This document shows, piece after piece, positions 15,629 through 24,106 of a stretch of 33,476 nucleotides of DNA (position 1 is its first letter; the number at the start of each line of letters is the position of its first letter). The notes below the pieces were generated by a model. It worked only from the letters and a program-made list of their open reading frames with translations, did not search any database and was not told where the DNA came from. The stretch comes from Tsukamurella sp. M9C (GTDB lineage: Bacteria > Actinomycetota > Actinomycetes > Mycobacteriales > Mycobacteriaceae), in the NCBI RefSeq assembly GCF_020169415.1, contig NZ_JAIULG010000057.1:1-33476 (forward strand). The letters are read 5' to 3'. The position numbers and the translations under genes are program-made.

Positions 15629-17040
15629 CGCGGGACTCCCGCAGCGAGTTCGCGCAAGGGTGACGCCTCGACGGCCACGTCGCGGAGGCCGCCGGACTCG
15701 TCGGTCATGCCCTGCCGCGCCAGCCAGGCGTCGAACTCCGGCGCGGGCCGCAGGCCGAGCGCACGGCGCACGTAGAGCGCGTCGTGGAAGGCGAGGGACT
15801 GGTAGCCGAGCATCACGTCGTCGGCGCCGGGCACGGTGATGACGAACGACACCCCGGCGACGGCGAGCAGGGTGAGCAGGTCGTCCATGTCGTCCTGATC
15901 GGCCTCGGCGTGGTTGGTGTAGCAGACGTCAACGCCCATCGGCAGGCCCAGGAGCTTGCCGCAGACGTGGTCCTCCAGACCGGCGCGCGTGATCTGCTTG
16001 CCGTCGTAGAGGTACTCGGGACCGATGAACCCGACCACGGTGTTGACCAGCAGCGGGTCGAGGTGCCGGGCCACGGCGTAGGCGCGGGTCTCGAGCGTCT
16101 GCTGGTCGACGGGCGCGCCGCCGGTGCCGAGGTGCGTGCCGGAGGACAGCGCGGAGCCCTGCCCGGTCTCCAGGTACATGACGTTGTTCCCGACGGTGCC
16201 GCGCCCCAGCTCCCGCGCCGCGGCGTTGGCCTCCTCGAGGAGGGAGATCGTCACGCCGAACGCGGAGTTCGCGCCCTCGGTTCCGGCGATCGACTGGAAG
16301 ACCAGGTCGACGGGGGCGCCCTGCTCGATCAGCCCCAGGGTGGTGGTGACGTGGCTGAGCACGCACGACTGGGTGGGGATGTCGAAGCGGGTCCGCACCT
16401 CGTCGAGCAGGTACAGCAGGTCGGAGGTCGCGTGCGGCGAGTCGGTGGCGGGGTTGATGCCGATCACGGCGTCGCCGCAGCCCAGCAGGAGGCCGTCGAG
16501 GGTGGCGGCGGCGATGCCCCGCGGATCGTCCGTCGGGTGGTTCGGCTGCAGCCGCGTGGCCAGGGTGCCGGGAAGCCCGACGGTGGTGCGGAATCCCGCG
16601 GTGACGCGGACCGCCCGCGCGACGGCGATGAGGTCCTGGTTGCGCATCAGCTTGCTCACCGCCGCCACCATCTCCGGCGTGAGGGCCGGGCCGAGCGCGG
16701 CGAGCCGGGCACCGGCATCGTCGGCGACGGCGATCCGCAGGAGGAGGTCCCGCAGGTCCCCGACGGTGAGATGTGCGATCGGCGCGAACGCCGCGCGGTC
16801 GTGGCTGTCGATGATGAGGCGCGTGACCTCGTCGGACTCGTACGGCACGACGAGTTCCTCGAGGAGGGCGGTGAGCGGCACGTCGGCGAGGGCCCACTTC
16901 GCGGCGGCCCGCTCGGCGTCGGACGCCGCCGCGCAGCCGGCGAGCTGGTCACCGGAGCGCAGGGGCGTGGCCTTGGCCAGCAGGTCCGCCATCGAGGTGA
17001 AGGTGAAGGTCTCCCCGCGCACGGATTGGCTGCGGATCAT
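15625..17040 (-). CDS. eutB: Ethanolamine ammonia-lyase heavy chain
   Basis: The 471-residue protein is a full-length EutB: SVRGETFTFTSMADLLAKATP, LRSGDQLAGCAAASDAERAAA, VGFIGPEYLYDGKQITRAGLE, FGVTISLLEEANAA, MYLETGQGSALSSGTHLG and GVDVCYTNHAEADQDDM, the last being the well-known EutB signature region. It is the substrate-binding TIM-barrel subunit of the B12-dependent lyase. It follows the HAD lipoprotein gene after 25 bp and is translationally coupled to eutC. The enzyme requires adenosylcobalamin, so the host must make or import B12. Confidence 0.97.
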   Translation of the reverse strand: MIRSQSVRGETFTFTSMADLLAKATPLRSGDQLAGCAAASDAERAAAKWALADVPLTALLEELVVPYESDEVTRLIIDSHDRAAFAPIAHLTVGDLRDLLLRIAVADDAGARLAALGPALTPEMVAAVSKLMRNQDLIAVARAVRVTAGFRTTVGLPGTLATRLQPNHPTDDPRGIAAATLDGLLLGCGDAVIGINPATDSPHATSDLLYLLDEVRTRFDIPTQSCVLSHVTTTLGLIEQGAPVDLVFQSIAGTEGANSAFGVTISLLEEANAAARELGRGTVGNNVMYLETGQGSALSSGTHLGTGGAPVDQQTLETRAYAVARHLDPLLVNTVVGFIGPEYLYDGKQITRAGLEDHVCGKLLGLPMGVDVCYTNHAEADQDDMDDLLTLLAVAGVSFVITVPGADDVMLGYQSLAFHDALYVRRALGLRPAPEFDAWLARQGMTDESGGLRDVAVEASPLRELAAGVPR

Positions 17041-17065
17041 GATTGCTCCGTTCGAGAGGTGGCTT

Positions 17066-18328
17066 CTAGTAGACGGTATCCGCGACGGAGCCCAGCGGGG
17101 CGCCGTCGGCGCCGCGGACCGGCACCTTCGCCCCGGAGGCGTCCGTGCCCGCGCTCGCGCACGCGTAGGGCTTCGCCTGCGGCTTCGGCTCGATGAACAT
17201 GGGGTTCACCAGCCACTTGTCGTCCGCGTCGGCGTACGCCGTGCACATCAACTCGGGAACGTTGCGGTTGATCACCAGGCGCAGGCCGGTCGCGTCGCCG
17301 AGGAAGGTGATGTCGGTGACCGAGTCGCCGGCGGAGAAGACCTGCCGACGATCCGCCGGGGCCTGCTGCCAGGCCGCCGCGCCGGTGATGCCCAGGACCT
17401 CCTGGTTGACCAGGCAGCGCTTGCCGTCGATGTAGTTGATCATCGAGTCGTCGCCGTCGGGGACGTCTCCGCAGCCGCGCAGATGCGGGGCGATCCTCCC
17501 GTCCGCGACGACGGGGCGGATCCCGATCAGCTTGTCCGGGGCGAGGCCCACCTCGGGCGCCCAGGCCCGAACCACCGGCTGCGCCGACGCGGAGATGATC
17601 CGGACGTCGAAGCCGTTGGCGACGAGCGTGCCGATGAGGTTCTTGATCTGGCTGTAGTAGCGGACCCAGGCGGCGACCTCGGTGGTGCCGACGCGCTGCT
17701 TCGCGCCCTCGGGAGCGGCCAGCGCCTCAGTGCGGGCGGTCTTCGCGAAGTCCTCGATCTCGACCTCGGTGTAGCCGGCCATGAGCTGAACCACCCATGC
17801 GTACGCGGGCTCCATGCGCCGGTGGTCGAAGCCGGCGAAGGCGGGCTTCCCGCCGATCTCGGCATCGTCGACCACGGCGACGAGGGCGTCGGCGCAGCGG
17901 GTGTCGCGGTCCGTGGGCAGCGGCGAGCCGGGGGCGGCGAGCGTGGTCGGGCACGCCTCCGCGAGGGCCTGCGCCGCCTCGGGCACGAGGTACCGGCTGG
18001 TGGTGCGCCAGTCGCCGTTCGCGGGCTGCCGGATCTTGCCGGTGCGGATCATCCAGTAGGCGGTCGCGGAGCCGATGTCGTTGCGCACCACGGTGTTGTC
18101 CCAGTCGAACAGGGCGACCGGGGAGGCGCCGTCGTGACCGGGGCCGCAGTGGCCGCGCTCGGCGATCAGCTTCTGGAGGCGGTCGTGGTTCTCGCCGTAC
18201 CAGCCCGCGTCCGGGGCGAGGGTGCGGCACTCGGCGGCCTTGTCCTGCGCGTCGTTCGTGGTGCAGCCGGCGATCGGGGCGAGCGCGAGGAGCGCCGCGG
18301 CGAGCAGCGCCGTGCGGGTGCGCCTCAC
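17066..18328 (-). CDS. HAD-superfamily phosphatase lipoprotein in the ethanolamine operon
   Basis: The 420-residue protein starts at GTG 18328 in a GTGA overlap with the permease gene. Residues 1-22 are a lipoprotein signal with lipobox PIAGC (Cys22). HAD motifs follow in order: FDWDNTVV (nucleophile Asp75, Asp77), IISASAQ (245-250), a candidate Lys303 in DGKRC, and AGDSVTDITFL (334-339). It is thus an extracytoplasmic phosphatase of the phosphoserine-phosphatase type. Pseudomonas phosphorylcholine phosphatase PchP is a secreted HAD enzyme of comparable motif style. Placed between an ethanolamine permease and eutBC, a phosphoethanolamine phosphatase role is attractive but is inference. Six or more Cys residues in the mature part suggest disulphides. 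Confidence 0.88.
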   Translation of the reverse strand: MRRTRTALLAAALLALAPIAGCTTNDAQDKAAECRTLAPDAGWYGENHDRLQKLIAERGHCGPGHDGASPVALFDWDNTVVRNDIGSATAYWMIRTGKIRQPANGDWRTTSRYLVPEAAQALAEACPTTLAAPGSPLPTDRDTRCADALVAVVDDAEIGGKPAFAGFDHRRMEPAYAWVVQLMAGYTEVEIEDFAKTARTEALAAPEGAKQRVGTTEVAAWVRYYSQIKNLIGTLVANGFDVRIISASAQPVVRAWAPEVGLAPDKLIGIRPVVADGRIAPHLRGCGDVPDGDDSMINYIDGKRCLVNQEVLGITGAAAWQQAPADRRQVFSAGDSVTDITFLGDATGLRLVINRNVPELMCTAYADADDKWLVNPMFIEPKPQAKPYACASAGTDASGAKVPVRGADGAPLGSVADTVY

Positions 18329-19770
18329 TGGAGGTCCCGCTCGGCGTCTGCGAGGGCGGCGAACTCCTCGTCGGGCGAGTTCGCCACCAGGTGGTGGCGG
18401 CTGTACACGCCGAAGTAGACGAGGAAGGCCGCGAACGCGGCCAGGGTCAGGCCCGCCGCCGTCCGGTCGACGAGGAACGTCGCGACCACCGCGGCGCACG
18501 CGACGACCAGGGCGAACGAGGTGGTGACGATGCCGCCGGGCGTGCGGTACGGGCGCGGCATGTCGGGCTCGCGGCGGCGCAGCACGATGTGACTGATCAT
18601 CATGAGCACGTAGCTCACGGCCGCGCCGAACACGGCCATGTTGAGCAGCATCGGGCCCTCGCCGGTGAGCGAGAGGGCGAAGCCGATCGCGCCGGGGACG
18701 ATGAGCGCGAGGACCGGCGCCTTGCGGGCGTTGGTGACCGACAGGCTCTTCGGGAGGTAGCCGGCGCGCGAGAGCGCGAAGGTCTGGCGCGAGTAGGCGT
18801 ACATGATCGAGAAGAAGCTCGCGACCAGGCCGGCCAGGCCGATGTAGTTGACCACCTTCGCGGCGGTGCCGTCACCCAGCGCCTCCACGAGCGGATTGCC
18901 CGACGCGGCCATGGCGTTCGCGCCGACGGCACCGGGCGCGAGCAGGAAGACCGTCGCGCCGGTCACGACCAGGATCAGCATCGCGACGATGATGCCGCGG
19001 GGCACGTTCTTCTCGGGCTCGCGCGCCTCCTCCGCGGCGAGTGGCACGCCCTCGATGGCGAGGAAGAACCAGATCGCGAACGGCACCGCGGCCCAGATGC
19101 CGAGGTAGCCGAACGGCAGCCAGCTGGAGGCGCCCGCGGCGTCGGTCACGGCGATGTCGGTGAGGTTGTGGGCGTCGAACTTCCCGATGGCGAAGACCGC
19201 GAAGATCACCAGGCCGACCAGGGCGATCGCGGTGATGACGAACATCGCCTTGAGCGCCTCGCCCGCGCCGGTGAGGTGGATGCCGATGAACAGCGCGTAG
19301 ACGAACAGGTACACCCACCAGCCGTCGGTGATCCCGAACAGGTTGAGCGATTCGACGTACGAGCCGATGAAGGTGGCGATCGCGGCGGGCGCGATGGAGT
19401 ACTCGATGAGGATCGCGATGCCCGTGGCATAGCCGCCCCAGGGGCCCATCGCACGTCGGGCGAAGGTGTAGCCGCCGCCGGCCGCGGGCAGCGCCGACGA
19501 CATCTCGGCCATGCCGAGGACCATCGCGAGGTACATGCCGGCGATGACCACCGCGGCGATCGCGAGGCCGCCCCAGCCGCCCTGCGCGAGCCCGTTGTTC
19601 CAGCCGGCGTAGTCGCCGGAGATCACGTAGCTCACGCCCAGTCCCGCCAGCAGCACCCAGCCGGCGGAACCCGACCGGAGGGTGCGTTTGGCGAGGTAGT
19701 CGTCGGACTCGATGGTGGCGTCCACCCCGTCGTGGTGGAGCTGGTTCGGCGCCTGGCGCTCGTTACTCAT
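18325..19770 (-). CDS. eat: Ethanolamine permease (APC superfamily)
   Basis: The 481-residue, about 12-TM amino acid/polyamine/organocation permease has the family pattern LLAGLGVSYVISGDYAGWNNG, LAMVLGMAEMSSALPAAGGGY, TFARRAMGPWGGYATGIAI and EEAREPEKNVPRGI. The VISGDYAGWN segment is characteristic of the ethanolamine transporter group. ATG 19770 is chosen for the GGAAGG ribosome site just upstream; an upstream in-frame start at 19869 would abut the TetR stop and disrupt the repeats there. Its stop overlaps the HAD lipoprotein start. It imports ethanolamine for EutBC. Confidence 0.93.
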   Translation of the reverse strand: MSNERQAPNQLHHDGVDATIESDDYLAKRTLRSGSAGWVLLAGLGVSYVISGDYAGWNNGLAQGGWGGLAIAAVVIAGMYLAMVLGMAEMSSALPAAGGGYTFARRAMGPWGGYATGIAILIEYSIAPAAIATFIGSYVESLNLFGITDGWWVYLFVYALFIGIHLTGAGEALKAMFVITAIALVGLVIFAVFAIGKFDAHNLTDIAVTDAAGASSWLPFGYLGIWAAVPFAIWFFLAIEGVPLAAEEAREPEKNVPRGIIVAMLILVVTGATVFLLAPGAVGANAMAASGNPLVEALGDGTAAKVVNYIGLAGLVASFFSIMYAYSRQTFALSRAGYLPKSLSVTNARKAPVLALIVPGAIGFALSLTGEGPMLLNMAVFGAAVSYVLMMISHIVLRRREPDMPRPYRTPGGIVTTSFALVVACAAVVATFLVDRTAAGLTLAAFAAFLVYFGVYSRHHLVANSPDEEFAALADAERDLQ

Positions 19771-19803
19771 GTGGGCCTTCCTGATCACGGTCGATCCTGT
19801 TCC

Positions 19804-19856
19804 CGGCGTGTTTCCGGAATCGGATCGGCGTGTTTCACCGACGGGTCTTGTCGGTG
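19804..19856 (-). promoter_or_regulatory. Repeat cluster upstream of the ethanolamine permease gene
   Basis: Two exact copies of CGGCGTGTTTC (19804-19814 and 19826-19836) are 22 bp apart, two helical turns. Next to them is a perfect inverted repeat CACCGAC-N7-GTCGGTG (19836-19856). Both are in the 98-bp gap between the TetR gene and the permease gene. Direct repeats on one DNA face suggest an activator site; the inverted repeat could be an operator or the TetR terminator. Confidence 0.5.
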
Positions 19857-19868
19857 TGATCTGGAACA

Positions 19869-20486
19869 CTACGAGTCAAGAGTTGCAGCGGGGTTGCAGC
19901 GCAGGTCGAGGACCGCCGGGGCCACCCAGCGCTGCAGGTACGCGCGCAGTTCGTCCTGCGTGCGAGGCGGGTCGCCCGGGGAGATGAAGAAGGACTGCAT
20001 GATGCGCAGTTGGAATTCGACGAGCTCACGCAGCCGCTGCTCGTCGTAGCCGTGGGCGGGCCAGTCGACGTCGAAGCGTTGGATCATGGTTATCCCGAAC
20101 GCCATGGCCTGACCGGAGGCGATCGCCTCGGCGTGCGAGTGCTCCCCCGCCAGCATGAGCCGCAGATGCGGGGCGCGCGGCACCTGATCGAGGGTGAAGA
20201 CGATGCCCTCGACGACCGCTTCGGCCGGATCACCGATGCCGCGCAGGTGCGCGGCGAGCCGGTCGAGGAAGGCGCCGACGGCCTGGACGGCCGCGGCCTG
20301 GAGCAGGGCGTCGACCGTCGGGAAGTACCGGTAGACCGTCTGCCGGATCACGCCGAGCGCGTCGGCGACCTCCGCGATCGAGGTGGTGCCGCGCTCACCG
20401 ATGAGTTCGACAGCGGCGGCAACGATGCGCGCGGCGGCCTCCTCATCGCCGGCGGGCGGCGAACCACCCCATCCCCTGCGTGCCAT
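19869..20486 (-). CDS. TetR-family regulator
   Basis: The 205-residue protein has an N-terminal TetR HTH (AAARIVAAAVELIGERGTTS, IAEVADALGVIRQTVYRYFP, about residues 17-56) and a ligand domain (FLDRLAAHLRGIGDPAEAVVE, LRLMLAGEHSHAEAI). It lies divergent from the metal-dependent hydrolase at 20552 with palindromes in between, and upstream of the ethanolamine genes on the same strand. It most likely controls the hydrolase/membrane-protein pair; control of the ethanolamine operon is possible but not shown. Confidence 0.9.
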   Translation of the reverse strand: MARRGWGGSPPAGDEEAAARIVAAAVELIGERGTTSIAEVADALGVIRQTVYRYFPTVDALLQAAAVQAVGAFLDRLAAHLRGIGDPAEAVVEGIVFTLDQVPRAPHLRLMLAGEHSHAEAIASGQAMAFGITMIQRFDVDWPAHGYDEQRLRELVEFQLRIMQSFFISPGDPPRTQDELRAYLQRWVAPAVLDLRCNPAATLDS

Positions 20487-20507
20487 CGCCCCAGGCTACA
20501 GCTTCGC

Positions 20508-20545
20508 ACGTTCTCAACATACAGAACGTGTTCTATGTGTATGTT
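20508..20545. promoter_or_regulatory. TetR-type operator and promoter for the 20552 gene
   Basis: ACGTTCT (20508-20514) pairs perfectly with AGAACGT (20523-20529). The overlapping AGAACGTGTTCT (20523-20534) is a second palindrome. TATGTT (20540-20545) ends 6 nt before ATG 20552, so the message should be leaderless and TetR binding would block it. Confidence 0.6.
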
Positions 20546-20551
20546 CGGTCC

Positions 20552-21475
20552 ATGACGGACCTGCACCCCCGCAAGATGGACTTCCACTTCGATGAGGCGC
20601 CCGTGCCCTTCCTGTGGAACCCGGACAACCCCGCCTTCTCGTCGATGATGAACGCGGTCAGCTTCCTCGCCGTCGGCTTCGAGAAGATGATCGTCAAGCT
20701 GATCCTGCAGCTGCGCAAGGAGTTCGCCGACCCCGAGGTCGCCGCGGAGGCGACGGCCTTCATGCAGCAGGAGGGGCACCACTCGACCGCGCACCGTCGG
20801 CACGTCCAGGCCCTGATCGCCCAGTACCCCGGCCTGGAGAACACCCTCGATGCGGTGATCGGCGAGTTCGACCTGCTCACCGAGGCGACCTCCACCGACT
20901 ACCGGCTGGCGTACACCGCCGACCTGGAGGCGACGTTCACCCCCGTCTTCAAGCTCATGCTCGACAACGAGGCGGCGCTGTTCCGCCCCGGCGACGACCG
21001 GGTGGCATCGATGTTCCTGTGGCACTTCGTGGAGGAGGTGGAGCACCGCAGCTCCGCGCTGATCATCTACAACGCGATCGTGGGCAGCGAGGTGTACCGG
21101 ATGCGGATGGCGCCGTCGATCTTCGCGCACGTGCTCAAGGTGATCCGGATCGCGTGCGCGGGCTTCAACCAGCACGTCCCGCTCCGGGACCGGAAGGTCG
21201 ATGCCCTGTCGATGTTCGGCCGGTACCGGCTCAAGCAGAAGATGCTGGTCGCGGTGGCGCCGCACCTGACGAAGGGCGCCATGCCGCGCGCCTTCGACGT
21301 GCTGCCGAAGGCCGAGCAGGCCGTCGCGATGAAGGGCATCATCCGCAGCCAGATGCCGCTGCACGATCCGGCGCACGAGAACCTGCCGGTTCTCGCCGGC
21401 GAGTGGCTGCGCCGCTACGACCGCGGCGTCGATTGCACGCGCTGGTACGCCTCGGACGCCGCGATCGGGGCCTGA
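20552..21475 (+). CDS. Predicted metal-dependent hydrolase (PF10118 family)
   Basis: The 307-residue, mostly helical protein matches PF10118: FHFDEAPVPFLWNPDNPAFS, FMQQEGHHSTAHRRHVQAL, DNEAALFRPGDDRVASMFLWHFVEEVEHRS. The conserved E-GHH-H and E-E-H clusters resemble a diiron or other metal four-helix site. It starts at ATG 20552, directly downstream of a -10 box. Members are often regulated by an adjacent TetR and occur near lipid genes in mycobacteria; the reaction is not known. The following membrane-protein gene starts 4 bp after its stop and is probably cotranscribed. Confidence 0.85.
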   Translation: MTDLHPRKMDFHFDEAPVPFLWNPDNPAFSSMMNAVSFLAVGFEKMIVKLILQLRKEFADPEVAAEATAFMQQEGHHSTAHRRHVQALIAQYPGLENTLDAVIGEFDLLTEATSTDYRLAYTADLEATFTPVFKLMLDNEAALFRPGDDRVASMFLWHFVEEVEHRSSALIIYNAIVGSEVYRMRMAPSIFAHVLKVIRIACAGFNQHVPLRDRKVDALSMFGRYRLKQKMLVAVAPHLTKGAMPRAFDVLPKAEQAVAMKGIIRSQMPLHDPAHENLPVLAGEWLRRYDRGVDCTRWYASDAAIGA

Positions 21476-21478
21476 CCA

Positions 21479-22627
21479 ATGGATCTGTGCACGCCGACCT
21501 TCGACGCGCTCGCGCGCCGGATGGGCTTCACCTGCGACGACACCGGCGGACTCGTCTCCGTCCGCAGCCCGCTCCAGCTGGAGAACTGGACACTGCCGGT
21601 ACTGGAGCTGACGATCATCGCCGGCTCGATCCTCATGCTGGTCCACGCCTTCCGGCGGTGGCGCGCCGGCGACGCGACGAACCTGGCGGTGTGGTTCGGC
21701 GCGACCGCGTACCTGTTCGTCATCGAGCCGCCGCTCTACTTCCCCGGCGCCTTCGGCATCGACGGCTACGTGGACACGATGTTCGCGCACAACCTCTTCA
21801 CGGTCGAGTTCCTGTGGGGCCGGCTGCCGCTGTACATCGTGGCGATCTACCCGATGATGGCGACGATGTCGTTCGAGATCGTCCGCATGCTCGGCGTCTT
21901 CCGACGATGCGGGATCGTCCTCGGTGCGTGCACCGTCGGGCTGGTGCACGGCGCCTTCTACGAGATCTTCGACCACCTCGGCCCGCAGCTGCGCTGGTGG
22001 GAGTGGGCGCCGGAGAATCCCATCAACCTGCCGTTCTTCGCCTCGGTCCCGATGGGCTCGGTGGTCGTGTTCGCGGCGCTGTGGCCGATGTCGCTGGCGC
22101 TGTGCGTGCAGTTCATGGTCGGGCGGCACGTCGACGCGGGCGCGCGGTTCACCGGGCAGCAGCTGGTGTGGCGCACCGTCGTGATCGGGCTCGCGGCCTC
22201 CGTCGGCACGTTCGTCCTGCCCCTTCCCGCCACGATCCTGGGCCTGGCGGGCGATTCGGTGCGCGGCACCGTCTACGCCCTGGAGCTGGCCCTGATGGCC
22301 GGGGCCGCCCTGTACGCGATCCGACGGCGCCTGGCCCCCGGGGCCGGCGCGCCGTCGATCCCGGCGCACCGCAACCGCCTGGTCCAGATCTACGCGGCGG
22401 CGTACCTGGCGGTCTTCGCCCTGCTGTGGGCGACGGCGCTCCCCGCCTTCTTCGGCGCTAAGGACGGTGTGACGGCGGCCGGCGACCCCGTCGGGAACCT
22501 GCCCTTCACCGCGCTCTGTTTCCTGATCGCGATCGGGGTCGTGACTGCCGTCACACGGCCTGGAACAGGGGTGAACCGAACGGTTCGTGACGATCCCACA
22601 AGACACGGGGGTGAAGTTCTCACCTGA
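21479..22627 (+). CDS. Polytopic membrane protein of unknown function
   Basis: The 382-residue protein has about eight to nine hydrophobic spans (for example [78 protein letters not shown]). Conserved-looking polar residues sit at span edges ([44 protein letters not shown]). The DHLG/WWEW region may form a polar site in the membrane. It is in an operon with the PF10118 hydrolase. I do not recognise the family and assign no function. Confidence 0.8.
   Translation: MDLCTPTFDALARRMGFTCDDTGGLVSVRSPLQLENWTLPVLELTIIAGSILMLVHAFRRWRAGDATNLAVWFGATAYLFVIEPPLYFPGAFGIDGYVDTMFAHNLFTVEFLWGRLPLYIVAIYPMMATMSFEIVRMLGVFRRCGIVLGACTVGLVHGAFYEIFDHLGPQLRWWEWAPENPINLPFFASVPMGSVVVFAALWPMSLALCVQFMVGRHVDAGARFTGQQLVWRTVVIGLAASVGTFVLPLPATILGLAGDSVRGTVYALELALMAGAALYAIRRRLAPGAGAPSIPAHRNRLVQIYAAAYLAVFALLWATALPAFFGAKDGVTAAGDPVGNLPFTALCFLIAIGVVTAVTRPGTGVNRTVRDDPTRHGGEVLT
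22573..22586. promoter_or_regulatory. Palindrome upstream of the Kas gene
   Basis: GAACCGAACGGTTC has perfect 6-bp arms around AA. It lies inside the 3' end of the membrane-protein gene, 82 bp before ATG 22669. A second repeat, GGTGA-N5-TCACC, lies at 22610-22624. Either may be an operator for a fatty-acid-type regulator. Confidence 0.4.
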
Positions 22628-22668
22628 GGACAGCCGGTTGGGCGGTCCGATCCTGTTTCATAGAGGGC

Positions 22669-23976
22669 ATGGCAGACATCCGGAGTTTCAGCACGCTCGG
22701 TGGACAGTTCCCCAACGTCGTGGTCACCGCGATCGAGATGACCACCTCGATCGGCACCGACACCGAGTCCACGTGGGCGGGCCTCCTGGCCGGCAAGAGC
22801 GGCATTCGCGAGCTCAAGGGCGATTTCATCGGCGTCGACATCGCCGACCTCCCGGTCCGCTTCGGCGGCCAGCTCCTCGAGGACCCCACCTCCGAGGTCC
22901 CCGAGCGTCCCGACCGCAAGTACGCGGGCGACATCAGCAAGCAGCACGTCAGCAAGCGCCGCATGTCCTACGTGGAGCAGGCCGCGCACGTCATCACCAA
23001 GCGCCTGTGGGACAACGCGGGCCGCCCCGACGTCGACCACAACCGCCTCGCAGCGGTCGTCGGCACCGGTCTCGGCGGCGGCGAGTCGATGGTCGAGGCC
23101 GTCGACGCGCTGCGCGATCACGGCGTCCGCAAGGTCTCGCCGTTCACCGTGCAGATGGCCATGCCGAACGGCGCCTGCGCCGTCTCGGCCCTGGAGATCG
23201 GCGCCCGCGCCGGCGCCATCGCCCCCGTCTCGGCATGCTCGACCGGCAACGAGGCCATCGCCCACGCCTGGCGCCAGATCGTCATGGGCGACGCCGACAT
23301 CGCGGTCTGCGGCGGCATCGAGGGCAAGATCGACAGCCCCGTCATCGCCCCGTTCGCCATGATGCGCGCCCTCTCGACCCGCAACGACGATCCGCTGCAC
23401 GCCTCGCGTCCGTTCGACAAGGACCGCGACGGCTTCGTCTTCGGCGAGGCGCAGTGCCTGATGATCATCGAGACCGAGGAGCACGCCCTCGCCCGCGGCG
23501 CGAAGCCCATCGCGCGCCTGCTCGGCGCCGGCATCACCTCCGACGGCTACCACATGGTCTCCCCCGACGTGGAGGGCGGCGGCGCCGCTCGCGCCATGAA
23601 GCGCGCCATGGAGACGGCCGGCCTCAAGCGCGAGGACATCGACTACATCAACGCGCACGCCACCGCGACCCCGATCGGCGACACCGCCGAGGCCAAGGCC
23701 ATCAACGCGGTCGTCGGCACCGACGCGGCGATCTACGCCCCCAAGGGCGCGCTGGGCCACTCGATCGGCGCCGTGGGTGCCCTCGAGGCCGCGCTGACCG
23801 TGCTGTCGCTGCGCGACGGCATCATCCCTCCGACCCTCAACCTGGACAACCAGGACCCCGAGATCGAGCTCGACGTGGTGCACGGCGAGGCGCGCAAGGG
23901 CGACTACAAGTACGCGCTGAACAACTCGTTCGGCTTCGGCGGCCACGACGTGGCGCTCGCCTTCGGCAAGTACTGA
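22669..23976 (+). CDS. KasA/KasB-family beta-ketoacyl-ACP synthase
   Basis: The 435-residue thiolase-fold enzyme shows the full condensing triad: Cys190 in PVSACSTG, His330 in [12 protein letters not shown] and His364 in GALGHSIGA, plus the C-terminal [23 protein letters not shown] and [11 protein letters not shown] are typical of the mycobacterial Kas enzymes, which extend meromycolate chains in FAS-II. In M. tuberculosis kasA and kasB lie in a fabD-acpM-kasA-kasB-accD6 operon; this copy stands alone, so it may be a paralogue. Whether it corresponds to KasA or KasB is not decidable here. ATG 22669 follows an AGAGGG ribosome site. Confidence 0.93.
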   Translation: MADIRSFSTLGGQFPNVVVTAIEMTTSIGTDTESTWAGLLAGKSGIRELKGDFIGVDIADLPVRFGGQLLEDPTSEVPERPDRKYAGDISKQHVSKRRMSYVEQAAHVITKRLWDNAGRPDVDHNRLAAVVGTGLGGGESMVEAVDALRDHGVRKVSPFTVQMAMPNGACAVSALEIGARAGAIAPVSACSTGNEAIAHAWRQIVMGDADIAVCGGIEGKIDSPVIAPFAMMRALSTRNDDPLHASRPFDKDRDGFVFGEAQCLMIIETEEHALARGAKPIARLLGAGITSDGYHMVSPDVEGGGAARAMKRAMETAGLKREDIDYINAHATATPIGDTAEAKAINAVVGTDAAIYAPKGALGHSIGAVGALEAALTVLSLRDGIIPPTLNLDNQDPEIELDVVHGEARKGDYKYALNNSFGFGGHDVALAFGKY

Positions 23977-23990
23977 TCTTCTTCACCAGG

Positions 23991-24023
23991 ACCGGCGGTC
24001 GGGAATTCTTCCCGGTCGCCGGT
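23991..24023 (+). terminator. Hairpin terminator after the Kas gene
   Basis: ACCGGCGGTCGGGAA (from 23991) pairs with TTCCCGGTCGCCGGT (to 24023) except for two central positions, giving a long GC stem with a TTC loop, 15 bp past the stop. A short T-containing tail follows. It also marks the left edge of the low-GC island. Confidence 0.75.
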
Positions 24024-24106
24024 TCTGTCGTTTCGCGACGCTATCCAACAAATGCTCTACTATATGCGCATAGCAACGGAGCCGAACAAGCGAGACACGG
24101 GGGATC

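Noticed and set aside
14819-17040. Ethanolamine microcompartment locus
   Set aside because: Only permease, phosphatase, eutB and eutC are present; there are no shell proteins, eutA, or aldehyde/alcohol dehydrogenases.
17797-20049. A 750-codon plus-strand open frame
   Set aside because: It lies antisense to the HAD lipoprotein and the ethanolamine permease, which have clear family motifs. Composition is typical of a shadow frame.
20348-22606. A 752-codon minus-strand open frame
   Set aside because: It is antisense to the PF10118 hydrolase and the membrane protein and is rich in R, H, D and G without recognisable motifs.
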